DNA of 8,004 nt from Nitrospirota bacterium (GTDB lineage: Bacteria > Nitrospirota > Thermodesulfovibrionia > Thermodesulfovibrionales > JdFR-85). Position 1 is the first letter of the stretch, and each line of letters opens with the position of its first letter. Shown here one piece after another: positions 1 through 6,563 of this stretch. The notes under the pieces were generated by a model. That model was not told the origin of the DNA. It did no database searches and worked only from the letters and a program-made list of their open reading frames with translations. The DNA lies in NCBI GenBank assembly GCA_015485235.1, contig WFTX01000141.1, positions 1-8,004 on the forward strand, in the 5' to 3' direction. A program made the position numbers and the translations under genes.

Positions 1-125
1 CTTCTGCTTATTTCTCAATTTGTTGCTTCACTCTGCCTCTTATTCCTGGGGGAACTCCTGGTTGGGATTTCATACTGACGGAATAAAAAAAACTAAGCAC
101 AAAGCCCGAATACTAAATAAATAAT

Positions 126-179
126 ATGAAGAACCCTGCGGCCACAATGCGGGCAAGCAAGACCGCAGGATATCTTCAT
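126..179 (-). terminator. Two-part hairpin, possible terminator of the minus-strand operon
   Basis: Two perfect 7-bp stems are stacked around a small internal loop: ATGAAGA (126-132) with TCTTCAT (173-179), and CCTGCGG (135-141) with CCGCAGG (163-169). The apical loop is 21 nt. Read on the minus strand, the stem is followed by an AT-rich, T-biased stretch (125 down to about 110), so it could end the operon whose last gene stops at 456. The T run is interrupted and the element lies about 280 nt past that stop, so it may instead be another kind of structured or repeat element. Confidence 0.35.
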
Positions 180-432
180 GAGTCCGTCCCGGATAAGGAA
201 ATTTTATCTCATTACATGCGCTCGCTGTGCATATTCAATTTGCAAATGACCTGAATAAGTGGACAGAGATTAACACGGAAACACACAGAAAAAACTGAAA
301 GACATATACCTCAACCTTAGCCTATCTTCTGATCTCCACCCGCTACCCCCTTCACGCTACATTCTGTTTTCTTAACCTCAAACTCAGCCTAAACCTATCT
401 TTTATTGACTTGACCTGCAATTCTGTCTGTAC

Positions 433-453
433 AAATCAGTGATATCCTGATTT
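433..453 (-). other. Stem-loop directly after the stop codon of the MoCF-domain gene
   Basis: AAATCAG (433-439) and CTGATTT (447-453) form a perfect 7-bp stem with a 7-nt loop, starting two bases beyond the TAG stop at 456-458. On the minus strand no T run follows, so this is not a classical intrinsic terminator. It could protect the 3' end of the mRNA or assist termination. Function is inferred from position only. Confidence 0.35.
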
Positions 454-455
454 CA

Positions 456-1580
456 CTACTTCCCGAACGGACAGACCGGATACCGGCACTCCTTACAGTT
501 CAGGCAGAGCCCCCCATGGCCCATCTCTGCAAGCTCCTCCCTCCCGATGTGTTCACCTGCCAGAATCCTCGGAAGAACGAGATCAAAGACGGTGGTTTTG
601 TGATACATCCCGCAGGCAGGAATTCCCACCACAGGAATCAGTGTTCTGTGTTGAATATTAAATGCCGAATTGACCAATTTTTCTATATATGCCATAAGAA
701 ACATTGCTCCAGGCAGGACTGCGGAACCATAGTGCATCTCTTTTACGCCCAGTCTTCTGATGGCGAATCTTGTTACATCATCGGGGTCAACGGACATTCC
801 GCCTGTGGTTATCAGGAGGTCTGCACCGGCTTCCATCAGTTCCCTGAGGCGTTCCTCAATATAACCGGCATCATCCGGTGCATAGTATATACCTACGATT
901 TCTCCGTCAAACTCTTTGATCCTTTTCTCTATTATCGGCGCAAAGGCATCCTTTATCCTGCCGTAATAGACCTCATTGCCTGTTATAACTACACCTGCCT
1001 TGGGCCTTCTCAATTTTTTTACCTCTATAACCCCGCCATCAGTATTTCCCCCGGGTGCAGATTCCAGATTTTTTGATCTTCTTACCGCCTCTTCCACAAC
1101 CGTTTTCTTTACCACCAGGGGAATCGCCCTCGTGCCTGCAACTATCTGTCCCTTCCTGACCAGTGTGTTGTTATGGAGGGTTGCGCACATCACATCGCCA
1201 AGCATATTGAATGACTTGAGTCGTTCTGTGTCTATCCTCAACAGGCCGTCCCGTGAGGCGACAATGTTTATCTTGCCTTCCCTGGGTTCGCCGCCCATTT
1301 CCACCCCCTCACCCATGAGTGCATCGGCGAGACGATAAGCTGCATCATCTTCGTGTATCTCATCCTTTTCGAGATTCAGGACATAAAGTTTCTCTTTTCC
1401 GAGTCTCTGGAGACGACAGACATCCTCTGGTCTGATAACGTGTCCCTTTCTGAAAGCCCGCCCCTTGAACTCTCCCGGCCTTATCTCAGTGATATCATGG
1501 GCAAGGACCATCCCCACCGCATCCTGGACAGGTATTGTTTTCAGGTTTTCTCTTTCCCCTCTGTATTCTGTCTCACACAT
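456..1580 (-). CDS. Molybdopterin-binding protein (MoeA/MoCF domain) with C-terminal Cys cluster
   Basis: This 374-residue protein belongs to the molybdenum-cofactor biosynthesis/binding family. The MoCF fold is visible at about residues 194-340: TGNEVY at 200-205, the loop TTGGMSVDPDD at 258-268 that in MoeA, MogA and CinA holds pterin and phosphate, the VLPGAMFL strand at 288-295, and GIPACGMY at 319-326. The N-terminal half is shorter and more divergent than in standard MoeA of about 400 residues, so a role in molybdate insertion is not assured. The tail ends with Cys359, Cys362, Cys365 and Cys370 followed by Pro, a CxxCxxCxxxxCP pattern that could bind [4Fe-4S] or zinc. The ATG has AGGAGG five bases upstream. 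It is the last gene of a five-gene operon, 27 bp after the ModE-like gene. A cofactor handling or sensing role for the neighbouring molybdoenzyme is inferred. Confidence 0.88.
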   Translation of the reverse strand: MCETEYRGERENLKTIPVQDAVGMVLAHDITEIRPGEFKGRAFRKGHVIRPEDVCRLQRLGKEKLYVLNLEKDEIHEDDAAYRLADALMGEGVEMGGEPREGKINIVASRDGLLRIDTERLKSFNMLGDVMCATLHNNTLVRKGQIVAGTRAIPLVVKKTVVEEAVRRSKNLESAPGGNTDGGVIEVKKLRRPKAGVVITGNEVYYGRIKDAFAPIIEKRIKEFDGEIVGIYYAPDDAGYIEERLRELMEAGADLLITTGGMSVDPDDVTRFAIRRLGVKEMHYGSAVLPGAMFLMAYIEKLVNSAFNIQHRTLIPVVGIPACGMYHKTTVFDLVLPRILAGEHIGREELAEMGHGGLCLNCKECRYPVCPFGK

Positions 1581-1607
1581 GACAGCCTCCTGATATTAAA
1601 GTAGTTG

Positions 1608-1964
1608 TTATCTGTAATGCCTTGTATTGTTTATCTTCTTCTGGAAGACTCTGAACTGTTTGTCGGCCTGTCTTCTCATCTCATCTTCGAACACAGCATA
1701 CTCTCGCAGAAATATCCGGGCCCCTTCCGTAAGGGTAGCCCCACCGCCGTTTATGCCTCCCGTCCGTCTCTCAACAAGCTTCATGCCAAGCCTCTCTTCC
1801 ATCGCCTTTATATAACTCCAGGCCTTTCTGTAGGAGATGTTTATCTCCTTTGCCGCCTGGTTGATGGAGCCGTGTTTCTCGATTGCCTGGAGGAGAAACC
1901 TCCTGCCCCGCCCGAAAACAGGTTCTCCATCCACTTCTATCCATATCTTTGACTTGATCTTCAT
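1608..1964 (-). CDS. ModE-type winged-helix DNA-binding protein, no molybdate domain
   Basis: This 118-residue protein matches the N-terminal DNA-binding domain of ModE, the molybdate-responsive regulator. The opening KIKSKIW and the GEPVFGRGR turn are typical. The LysR-like helix-turn-helix is SINQAAKEINISYRKAWSYI (residues 33-52), followed by the wing with RRTGGINGGG and LTEGA (about 66-82). Full ModE continues into two molybdate-binding Mop/TOBE domains of about 70 residues each. Here the protein stops after a short charged tail, so metal sensing, if any, must come from elsewhere. I chose the ATG at 1964 because GGAAG lies six bases upstream; an in-frame TTG at 1985 would add seven residues but has no comparable site. 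It sits between a small unknown gene and the MoCF-domain gene, and an AT-rich dyad lies just upstream. Confidence 0.87.
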   Translation of the reverse strand: MKIKSKIWIEVDGEPVFGRGRRFLLQAIEKHGSINQAAKEINISYRKAWSYIKAMEERLGMKLVERRTGGINGGGATLTEGARIFLREYAVFEDEMRRQADKQFRVFQKKINNTRHYR

Positions 1965-1990
1965 ATAGCACTTCCGTTCTGACAAAACTG

Positions 1991-2015
1991 CATAACGGTA
2001 TATAAAAAATATATC
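1991..2015 (-). promoter_or_regulatory. AT-rich dyad upstream of the ModE-like gene, possible autoregulatory operator
   Basis: TATAT (1999-2003) and ATATA (2009-2013) form an inverted repeat with a 5-base spacer, preceded on the plus strand by CATAACG (1991-1997). E. coli ModE operators are built from TATAT-rich half-sites with flanking CATAACG-like ends, so the resemblance fits autoregulation. The element lies 27-51 bases upstream of the chosen start, and its TATATT could also serve as a -10 box. The match is by eye, and AT-rich sequence produces such patterns easily. Confidence 0.3.
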
Positions 2016-2018
2016 TAT

Positions 2019-2354
2019 TTAAGTCTCTGTTGATATAGTTATCCTCTCAAGCCAGAAGATACCCTTGAGCGGTGAGAGTACGCCCTTTATGGTACTCTCA
2101 ATCAAGAGTCTGACGAAATCCTTTCTGATGGGGACCTGGTTGTCATCGGTGAAGAGGGTTAATGCCGAGGGCTCTATGTAAAGGTTGATCCTCCGACCTT
2201 TGTAACCGAGAGACTCGGCTATTCCCACAAGTATCTTCCCGATGTACTGCTGGGTGAACTCATTCAGCGGGACGATCATATCATTTACAAAGAGCGTCGT
2301 CTTCAATCTTGTAATAGCCTCCCTCTCTGCAGGCTCTGCAATAGATGCTTCCAT
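2019..2354 (-). CDS. Small conserved-looking protein of unknown function
   Basis: I do not recognise a family with confidence. The 111-residue product has no signal peptide, membrane segment or cysteine pattern. Its central part, TLFVNDMIVPLNEFTQQYIG (residues 20-39), followed by a hydrophobic segment and SPLKGIFWLERITI near the end, reads like a compact alpha/beta domain of about 85 residues. I have a vague memory of similar modules near molybdopterin-guanine dinucleotide genes, which I cannot verify. The ATG at 2354 has a strong GGAGGT eight bases upstream. That start gives a 74-base overlap with the end of the FmdE-family gene. An internal ATG at 2279, one base past the FmdE stop, lacks a ribosome site and would cut into the apparent first strand. 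The position between fmdE-like and modE-like genes suggests molybdenum metabolism, by context only. Confidence 0.72.
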   Translation of the reverse strand: MEASIAEPAEREAITRLKTTLFVNDMIVPLNEFTQQYIGKILVGIAESLGYKGRRINLYIEPSALTLFTDDNQVPIRKDFVRLLIESTIKGVLSPLKGIFWLERITISTET

Positions 2355-2889
2355 TTATCCTCACCTCCCTCATATCCTGGACATACTCGCCGCAACCATC
2401 GCACATGACTCTTGAAAGCGGCCTTCCCGGCATGTCTTCAGGGGGAATATTTACCTTCACATCCTGTGATGTGAAGAGTTCACCATCAGGCATCACCTTG
2501 TAAGCCTCAAGTTGCCTCTGGTATTTGTTTTCAATATCAGGGAAATACTCTCCTGATTTTTCCCTTGCCTCCTCAAGGGCAACCACCCGCACCGCCTTTC
2601 CGGTTTCAAGGTTTACAAAGGTGGCAGCCATCTTGCCGTAGTCCATAAAGCGCATGGTTCTCTTTCCAAGGCTGCAGCCAGTGACGGACTGGAGCGCATC
2701 GGTGGCGCAACGGTCGATCTCAACAAAGAGGTATATCTTCTTTCTGTCTGCCCCCCTGGGGTCTTCTATCCCTATCTTTTCAAGCCCATAGATCGCCATC
2801 CTTACACCAAGGACCTGCCCCGGGCAGAGATGACCGTGGACTTTTACTGATTCCTCAAGAAGTTGTTCAAAGTTTTCACGAATTGACAT
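2281..2889 (-). CDS. FmdE-family protein with C-terminal zinc ribbon
   Basis: This 202-residue protein belongs to the FmdE family, named after subunit E of the molybdenum formylmethanofuran dehydrogenase of methanogens and also common in anaerobic bacteria near Mo/W enzymes. The signature HGHLCPG is at residues 18-24, followed by LGVRMA. The second conserved block, EIDRCATDALQSVTGCSLG (57-75), supplies Cys61, Asp64 and Cys72, likely metal ligands with His20 and Cys22. A treble-clef/zinc-ribbon module follows, with Cys163, Cys166, Cys184 and Cys187. No membrane or export signal is seen, so it is probably cytoplasmic. The ATG at 2889 has AAGGAG ten bases upstream and overlaps the end of the response-regulator gene by 14 bases, implying translational coupling. 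The biochemical role of bacterial FmdE proteins is unclear; a metal or cofactor delivery role here is inference. Confidence 0.88.
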   Translation of the reverse strand: MSIRENFEQLLEESVKVHGHLCPGQVLGVRMAIYGLEKIGIEDPRGADRKKIYLFVEIDRCATDALQSVTGCSLGKRTMRFMDYGKMAATFVNLETGKAVRVVALEEAREKSGEYFPDIENKYQRQLEAYKVMPDGELFTSQDVKVNIPPEDMPGRPLSRVMCDGCGEYVQDMREVRINGSIYCRACREGGYYKIEDDALCK

Positions 2890-3238
2890 GCCGGGATAAC
2901 TCCTTTATTCGTTCTACAATAGTATACATTTTGAAGGGTTTTTCTACCAATCTCCTCTGCTCTATATCCTTTAAATCCTCACGGTACCGGTCTGTAAAGG
3001 CCGTGATGAATATGACCTCACCTTTAAAGCCTCTCTCTTTGAGTTTCCTGTATAGTTCTATACCGGTAATGTCTCCTAGGTTGATATCAAGTATAAGAAG
3101 ATCAAACATCCCTGTCAGGGCAAGGGGTTCTGCTATCTCAGCCTTGGTAACACCTGCCACTCCGTAATCCCGTCGGTCAAGATACTGGAGGAGGGCCGAT
3201 ACGATTGTTGGTTCATCATCAACAACGAGTATGTTAAT
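2876..3238 (-). CDS. Single-domain response regulator (receiver), apparent ATT or ATA start
   Basis: This is a CheY-like receiver of 120 residues with no output domain. Read from 3238 it has the complete fold: the acidic pair Asp7-Asp8 in the first strand (NILVVDDEP), the phosphoacceptor Asp51 in LLILDINLGD, Thr79 in FITAF and Lys100 in EKPF. A conventional start is available only at GTG 3160, which would delete the first strand and both pocket acids. Upstream of the full domain the frame runs through ATA (3232) and ATT (3238) to a TAG at 3265-3263, with no ATG, GTG or TTG. AAGGAGG (3253-3247) lies eight bases before ATT, and a second AAGGAG (3244-3239) lies six before ATA. It probably signals by protein contact. 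No sensor kinase is in the window. It heads the five-gene molybdenum-related operon and overlaps the FmdE gene by 14 bases. Confidence 0.85.
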   Translation of the reverse strand: MNILVVDDEPTIVSALLQYLDRRDYGVAGVTKAEIAEPLALTGMFDLLILDINLGDITGIELYRKLKERGFKGEVIFITAFTDRYREDLKDIEQRRLVEKPFKMYTIVERIKELSRHVNS

Positions 3239-3253
3239 CTCCTTTTCCTCCTT
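3239..3253 (-). promoter_or_regulatory. Tandem ribosome binding sites that decide the response-regulator start
   Basis: Two purine-rich sites, AAGGAGG (3253-3247) and AAGGAG (3244-3239), stand directly before the receiver domain's first strand. Their spacing supports initiation at ATT (3238, eight bases) or ATA (3232, six bases). Their strength argues that the full receiver is translated despite the lack of ATG, GTG or TTG. Confidence 0.6.
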
Positions 3254-3337
3254 AGTAAAAGTCTATCCAATCCTGTTGTAAAAATAAAGTTAATTATCCA
3301 TTAAGTTTTAATCCGGCTCTGAAAGTATTCAAATTAT

Positions 3338-3370
3338 GGTGAGGAGGGCATAACATACGCCCACCTCACC
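3338..3370 (-). terminator. Strong hairpin after the molybdoenzyme gene, likely operon terminator
   Basis: The arms at 3338-3349 and 3359-3370 pair at 11 of 12 positions, with one A-A mismatch and a 9-nt loop (3350-3358). On the minus strand the structure begins ten bases after the TAA stop at 3383-3381. Only a weak AT stretch (ATAATTTG) follows, so intrinsic termination may be partial. The loop is complementary to bases overlapping the stop codon, giving a competing fold (see findings). Confidence 0.5.
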
Positions 3371-3380
3371 GTTTCGGATG

Positions 3381-6300
3381 TTATGCCTTTACGAGTTTCA
3401 CCCTTGTGTCATAGAAGGATGAACTTGCGCCGATCGGGTCAGTCATGCAGGCGTTCTTCAGCACAGGGTCAACCCTCATGGCGGCATTGGGGCAGAGGCC
3501 TGTGGCCCTTCTTTTGTCCCCTTTGACGGTTTTTCCATCTATCTGGACATCGGAGGCACCGTAGCCCCAGTGGCCAAAGTGCCAGGAAACCGCCACTACG
3601 CCAGGACGCATTCCCTCAACCGCCTTGATCTTGCCTACCATTGGCTTTTTACCACGGTTTGGAAGTTTCCAGTTCCCGTCAGGGCAGGTAGCAGAGACGA
3701 TCTTTGCCAGATCACCGTCCCTGAATCCCATCCTGGCAGCCGTTTCTGCATTGATCAGTATGTAGTTTTCGGGCAGGATGGAACTCATCCAGTAGTTGCC
3801 CGGCAGTGTCCTTGACTGGCCGCCGAGGATATCCTTGTAGGTGATAAGTTGGAGAGGGAACTCCCTGTCGTCTATGACCCTGCCTGCAGCATCCTTGGCT
3901 GGCTCGTAGATGGCAATACCCGAAAACCGCTTGCCGCTAAGGGAGTGCCTCTGCTTTGCAACATTCTCTGCATAGAGGTTCATACCCTTCTTGTACTTGT
4001 GAACCACGCCTTCCTTTTCAAACTTGCTGGACCACTCTTCCCACCTGCCGCCACGGTTAAGCAGGTAGATAACCTTCCGCCAGTTTTCCTTTCCGGCAGC
4101 CTTCTCCCACCTTGCAGGATCAAAGGCGGTCTTTGCCATATGGCTCCGTGCCTTCATGAAGAGTTTGATCTCGTCCCTTGAGGCATCGGGCACGGCCTGA
4201 CCCTTCTTGTCACCCCAGGCAAGGTTTGCGGCAAGTTTGAGGAACCAGTCTTCCCTTGTTGTAAAGTCAAGACCGTCTCCAAACCCGTTTTTCCCACAGC
4301 CGGGCAGGTTGAGGCGCTCACCTATGGCAAGCATCACCGCCTCCATTGAGCAGTGCTGCTTCTCACCGTAAACCTTTACCACCTCGGTAAGGGGTGTGAT
4401 GGTTGGCTGGCGGAACTTGGAAGACCTCTGGAGGACATCAGGCGTGGTGTGGGGGCTTCCCCATCTCTCCCAGACGGCCGTGTCAGGAAATACATAATCG
4501 GCATACATGGTAGAGTCACCAATCACGATATCGGTTGCAATAACCAGTGGGATTACTTTCGGATCAGCAAGCGCCTTTACCTGCTCATTGGCGCCGGGTA
4601 TGGAAAGAGCCGGTGTGCCCTTGTGTATCCAGAGTGCCTTGATGGGATAGGGGTAGCCATCTGCTGCCGATGGGATGATCTCCTGGTAGATGTTTCCGCT
4701 GAAGGGGAACCAGGGTCTCTTTGCAGGATAGCCCTTGAAGAGAGTGGATTCCTCGTATTTGGACTTTTCCCTGGTGAGTTTGTGCCCGAACTTGTGGAGT
4801 TTTCCAGGATGCATCTTCTTCAGGTTGAAGGGCTTTTTGAGCTTTGAACCGTCTTCATGCCAATGGCCGCCACCGGTGGTCATCCCACCCTTGTGGTCGA
4901 TGTTTCCAACCAGTATGTTAAGCGCAATGATGGCCTGACCGTTGTAGTAACCATTGGTGTGCTGTACAGGGCCACGGTACATCTCGGCTCCCACCTTCTT
5001 TCCGTGGGATGTAAATTCCCTGGCCACATCGACTATGTCATTTTCAGATATCCCGCATATATCAGACCATTCGGAAAGGCTCTTTGAGAATGCCTCTTCC
5101 TTCAGGATGGTAAAGGCAGTCTTGACCTTTATCCCCTTTATGGTTCCCGAGTACTCAAGATCACCTGTTACTGCATCCTTGCCTACTGCCACAGGTTTTC
5201 CGCCATTCATGGCCACGAACTCGTCGCCACCGACGCCTATTTCGGAGGCGCGGAGGAGTTTCCCGGGGCCGTCTTTTTCGATCTTTACGAGGTGTGTGGA
5301 GTTGGACCATGTGGTTTCACCCGCAGCCTTTGCAGCGGCCTTGTTGGCAGCGGTCAGGTATTTCGCATCATACCTCTTGTTCTCGATCATCCACCTGATC
5401 ATCGCAAGCGCCAATGCCGCATCGGTTCCGGGCTTTACAGGCAACCACTTCCATGCCTTTGCTGCGGATTTGGACATCCTGGGGTCAACCACGGCCACCT
5501 TCAGACGGCCGGTCTGAAGACCCTCAGTGATCTTCTCACACATGGGCGGCGGGCCGAAATTTGCCTCTACAAAGCCCGTGCCGAAGAAGATGATGAACTC
5601 CGAGTTCATGGCATCGGGTTTCATATGGTGTTTGCCTTTGCCCCACTTGCCCTTCTTGTACGGCCTTGTTGCCTCGTTGTAGGCAATGTGGTGTGACTGC
5701 TCACAGATGGTGGTGTGCTCATAGAAGTTTACTGAGCCGAAACTCCCGCCAAGCCACCTCTTGGCAAGTTCCTTTCTTCCGTGCTCGATACGGCCAAACT
5801 GGAAAACCAACTGGTTGTTTACAGGGCCGAGGTCGGGATGGTTCGGGTCTATGAGTACATCAAGGTGGTTTTTGTACTTCGATTTGAACTTGCTTACCGA
5901 CATCTTGCCCCTGGCTACAGCCTTGGCATCCTTTGCCATCTTCTTTGAAAGTGCAGAGTCACGGAGTTTGTAAATATCTTTGAGTCCCGGGATACGGTGG
6001 TTCTCACCTATGTCTTTGAAGAGGTAGCCACCGTTAACGATCTCATCAATCGCCTGGTCAAAGGAGATGACTTTGAACTTGCCCGACCCCCTTGGACCAG
6101 TTCTCTTCAGGACCTTGACGATCCTGTAGGGGTCATAGAGGCTCTGGATACCTGCCTGCCCCTTGGGACAGATCTTGGCGTCTATCTTTGCGGCAGTCCA
6201 CGGAGAGGTCTTCTGCTTCAGGTTCGGTATCATGTTCTGCGCCGAATAGGGGTTTCCGTCTATCTTGACCGCTACGCCGTCGAGGATCTTTACCTTGATC

Positions 6301-6548
6301 GGACAGGCTGTATGGCACTGGAGGCAGACAGAGTAGATGACGTGTTCTGCATTTGCCAGTGGATAAACGCCTCCGGTAGCGGCCTCGGCACTTCTGAGCA
6401 GCCCGAGGGCATTCTCAACCTTGCTCATAAATAGGGCAGAACCCCCGAGGAGTGCACCGGTTTTCAGTAACCCCCTCCTTGTCACTTCCTTCTGCGGAAG
6501 GGACTCAAGCATATCTGCAATCCTGCAGGATTTATCCTTCTCAGCCAT
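3381..6548 (-). CDS. Tat-exported molybdopterin oxidoreductase catalytic subunit (TtrA/ArrA/SrdA-like)
   Basis: This 1055-residue protein is a catalytic subunit of the complex iron-sulfur molybdoenzyme (DMSO reductase) family. Residues 1-57 form a twin-arginine signal (TRRGLLK at 23-29, then a small hydrophobic stretch and an Ala-rich end), so the folded enzyme should be periplasmic. The [4Fe-4S] site near the molybdenum is Cys75-x2-Cys78-x3-Cys82-x44-Cys127. The probable Mo or W ligand is Cys282 in HTTICEQSHHIAY. The motif RGPVQHTNGYYNGQAI and the finger ADYVFPDTAVWERWG lie in the pterin-binding core, and the last 120 residues are the dinucleotide-binding domain. The length and the insertion before Cys282 fit tetrathionate, arsenate or selenate reductases of the TtrA/ArrA/SrdA branch better than formate dehydrogenase or nitrate reductase. 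The substrate cannot be read from the sequence. GGAGGT lies six bases before the ATG, and the FeS subunit ends 15 bases upstream. Confidence 0.92.
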   Translation of the reverse strand: MAEKDKSCRIADMLESLPQKEVTRRGLLKTGALLGGSALFMSKVENALGLLRSAEAATGGVYPLANAEHVIYSVCLQCHTACPIKVKILDGVAVKIDGNPYSAQNMIPNLKQKTSPWTAAKIDAKICPKGQAGIQSLYDPYRIVKVLKRTGPRGSGKFKVISFDQAIDEIVNGGYLFKDIGENHRIPGLKDIYKLRDSALSKKMAKDAKAVARGKMSVSKFKSKYKNHLDVLIDPNHPDLGPVNNQLVFQFGRIEHGRKELAKRWLGGSFGSVNFYEHTTICEQSHHIAYNEATRPYKKGKWGKGKHHMKPDAMNSEFIIFFGTGFVEANFGPPPMCEKITEGLQTGRLKVAVVDPRMSKSAAKAWKWLPVKPGTDAALALAMIRWMIENKRYDAKYLTAANKAAAKAAGETTWSNSTHLVKIEKDGPGKLLRASEIGVGGDEFVAMNGGKPVAVGKDAVTGDLEYSGTIKGIKVKTAFTILKEEAFSKSLSEWSDICGISENDIVDVAREFTSHGKKVGAEMYRGPVQHTNGYYNGQAIIALNILVGNIDHKGGMTTGGGHWHEDGSKLKKPFNLKKMHPGKLHKFGHKLTREKSKYEESTLFKGYPAKRPWFPFSGNIYQEIIPSAADGYPYPIKALWIHKGTPALSIPGANEQVKALADPKVIPLVIATDIVIGDSTMYADYVFPDTAVWERWGSPHTTPDVLQRSSKFRQPTITPLTEVVKVYGEKQHCSMEAVMLAIGERLNLPGCGKNGFGDGLDFTTREDWFLKLAANLAWGDKKGQAVPDASRDEIKLFMKARSHMAKTAFDPARWEKAAGKENWRKVIYLLNRGGRWEEWSSKFEKEGVVHKYKKGMNLYAENVAKQRHSLSGKRFSGIAIYEPAKDAAGRVIDDREFPLQLITYKDILGGQSRTLPGNYWMSSILPENYILINAETAARMGFRDGDLAKIVSATCPDGNWKLPNRGKKPMVGKIKAVEGMRPGVVAVSWHFGHWGYGASDVQIDGKTVKGDKRRATGLCPNAAMRVDPVLKNACMTDPIGASSSFYDTRVKLVKA

Positions 6549-6563
6549 TATCTCACCTCCTCC

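Larger units (their letters stand above)
1..455. other. Intergenic region downstream of the left operon
   Basis: I see no supportable gene here. The stretch is AT-rich and holds several small symmetrical elements: a two-part hairpin at 126-179, a perfect 10-base palindrome ATTTGCAAAT at 238-247 flanked by TATTCA (232-237) and TGAATA (252-257), an imperfect direct repeat (309-328 and 376-402, both running from CCTCAA through AGCCTA to TATCTT), and a stem-loop at 433-453 just past the stop codon of the gene on the right. The first 78 or 122 bases are open in two forward frames and could be the end of a gene lying to the left, but nothing in the short translations is recognisable. Confidence 0.6.

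Noticed and set aside
1..122. End of a forward-strand gene running in from the left
   Set aside because: Two forward frames are open to 78 and 122, but the short translations match nothing I know and cannot be distinguished from chance.
1608..1985. ModE-like gene starting at TTG 1985
   Set aside because: The ATG at 1964 has a well-placed GGAAG and matches the usual N-terminus. The extra seven residues have no support.
2876..3160. Response regulator starting at GTG 3160
   Set aside because: This start removes the first beta-strand and both pocket aspartates, which are present in frame directly upstream behind strong ribosome sites.
516..5973. Many forward-strand open frames of 60-190 codons
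   Set aside because: They lie opposite well-supported minus-strand genes, show no domain motifs and lack consistent ribosome sites, so they are antisense shadows.
3381..6548. Assignment as formate dehydrogenase or nitrate reductase alpha subunit
   Set aside because: The sequence around Cys282, the insertion before it and the C-terminal block fit the TtrA/ArrA/SrdA branch better. There is no selenocysteine stop codon within the frame and no Asp ligand as in NarG.
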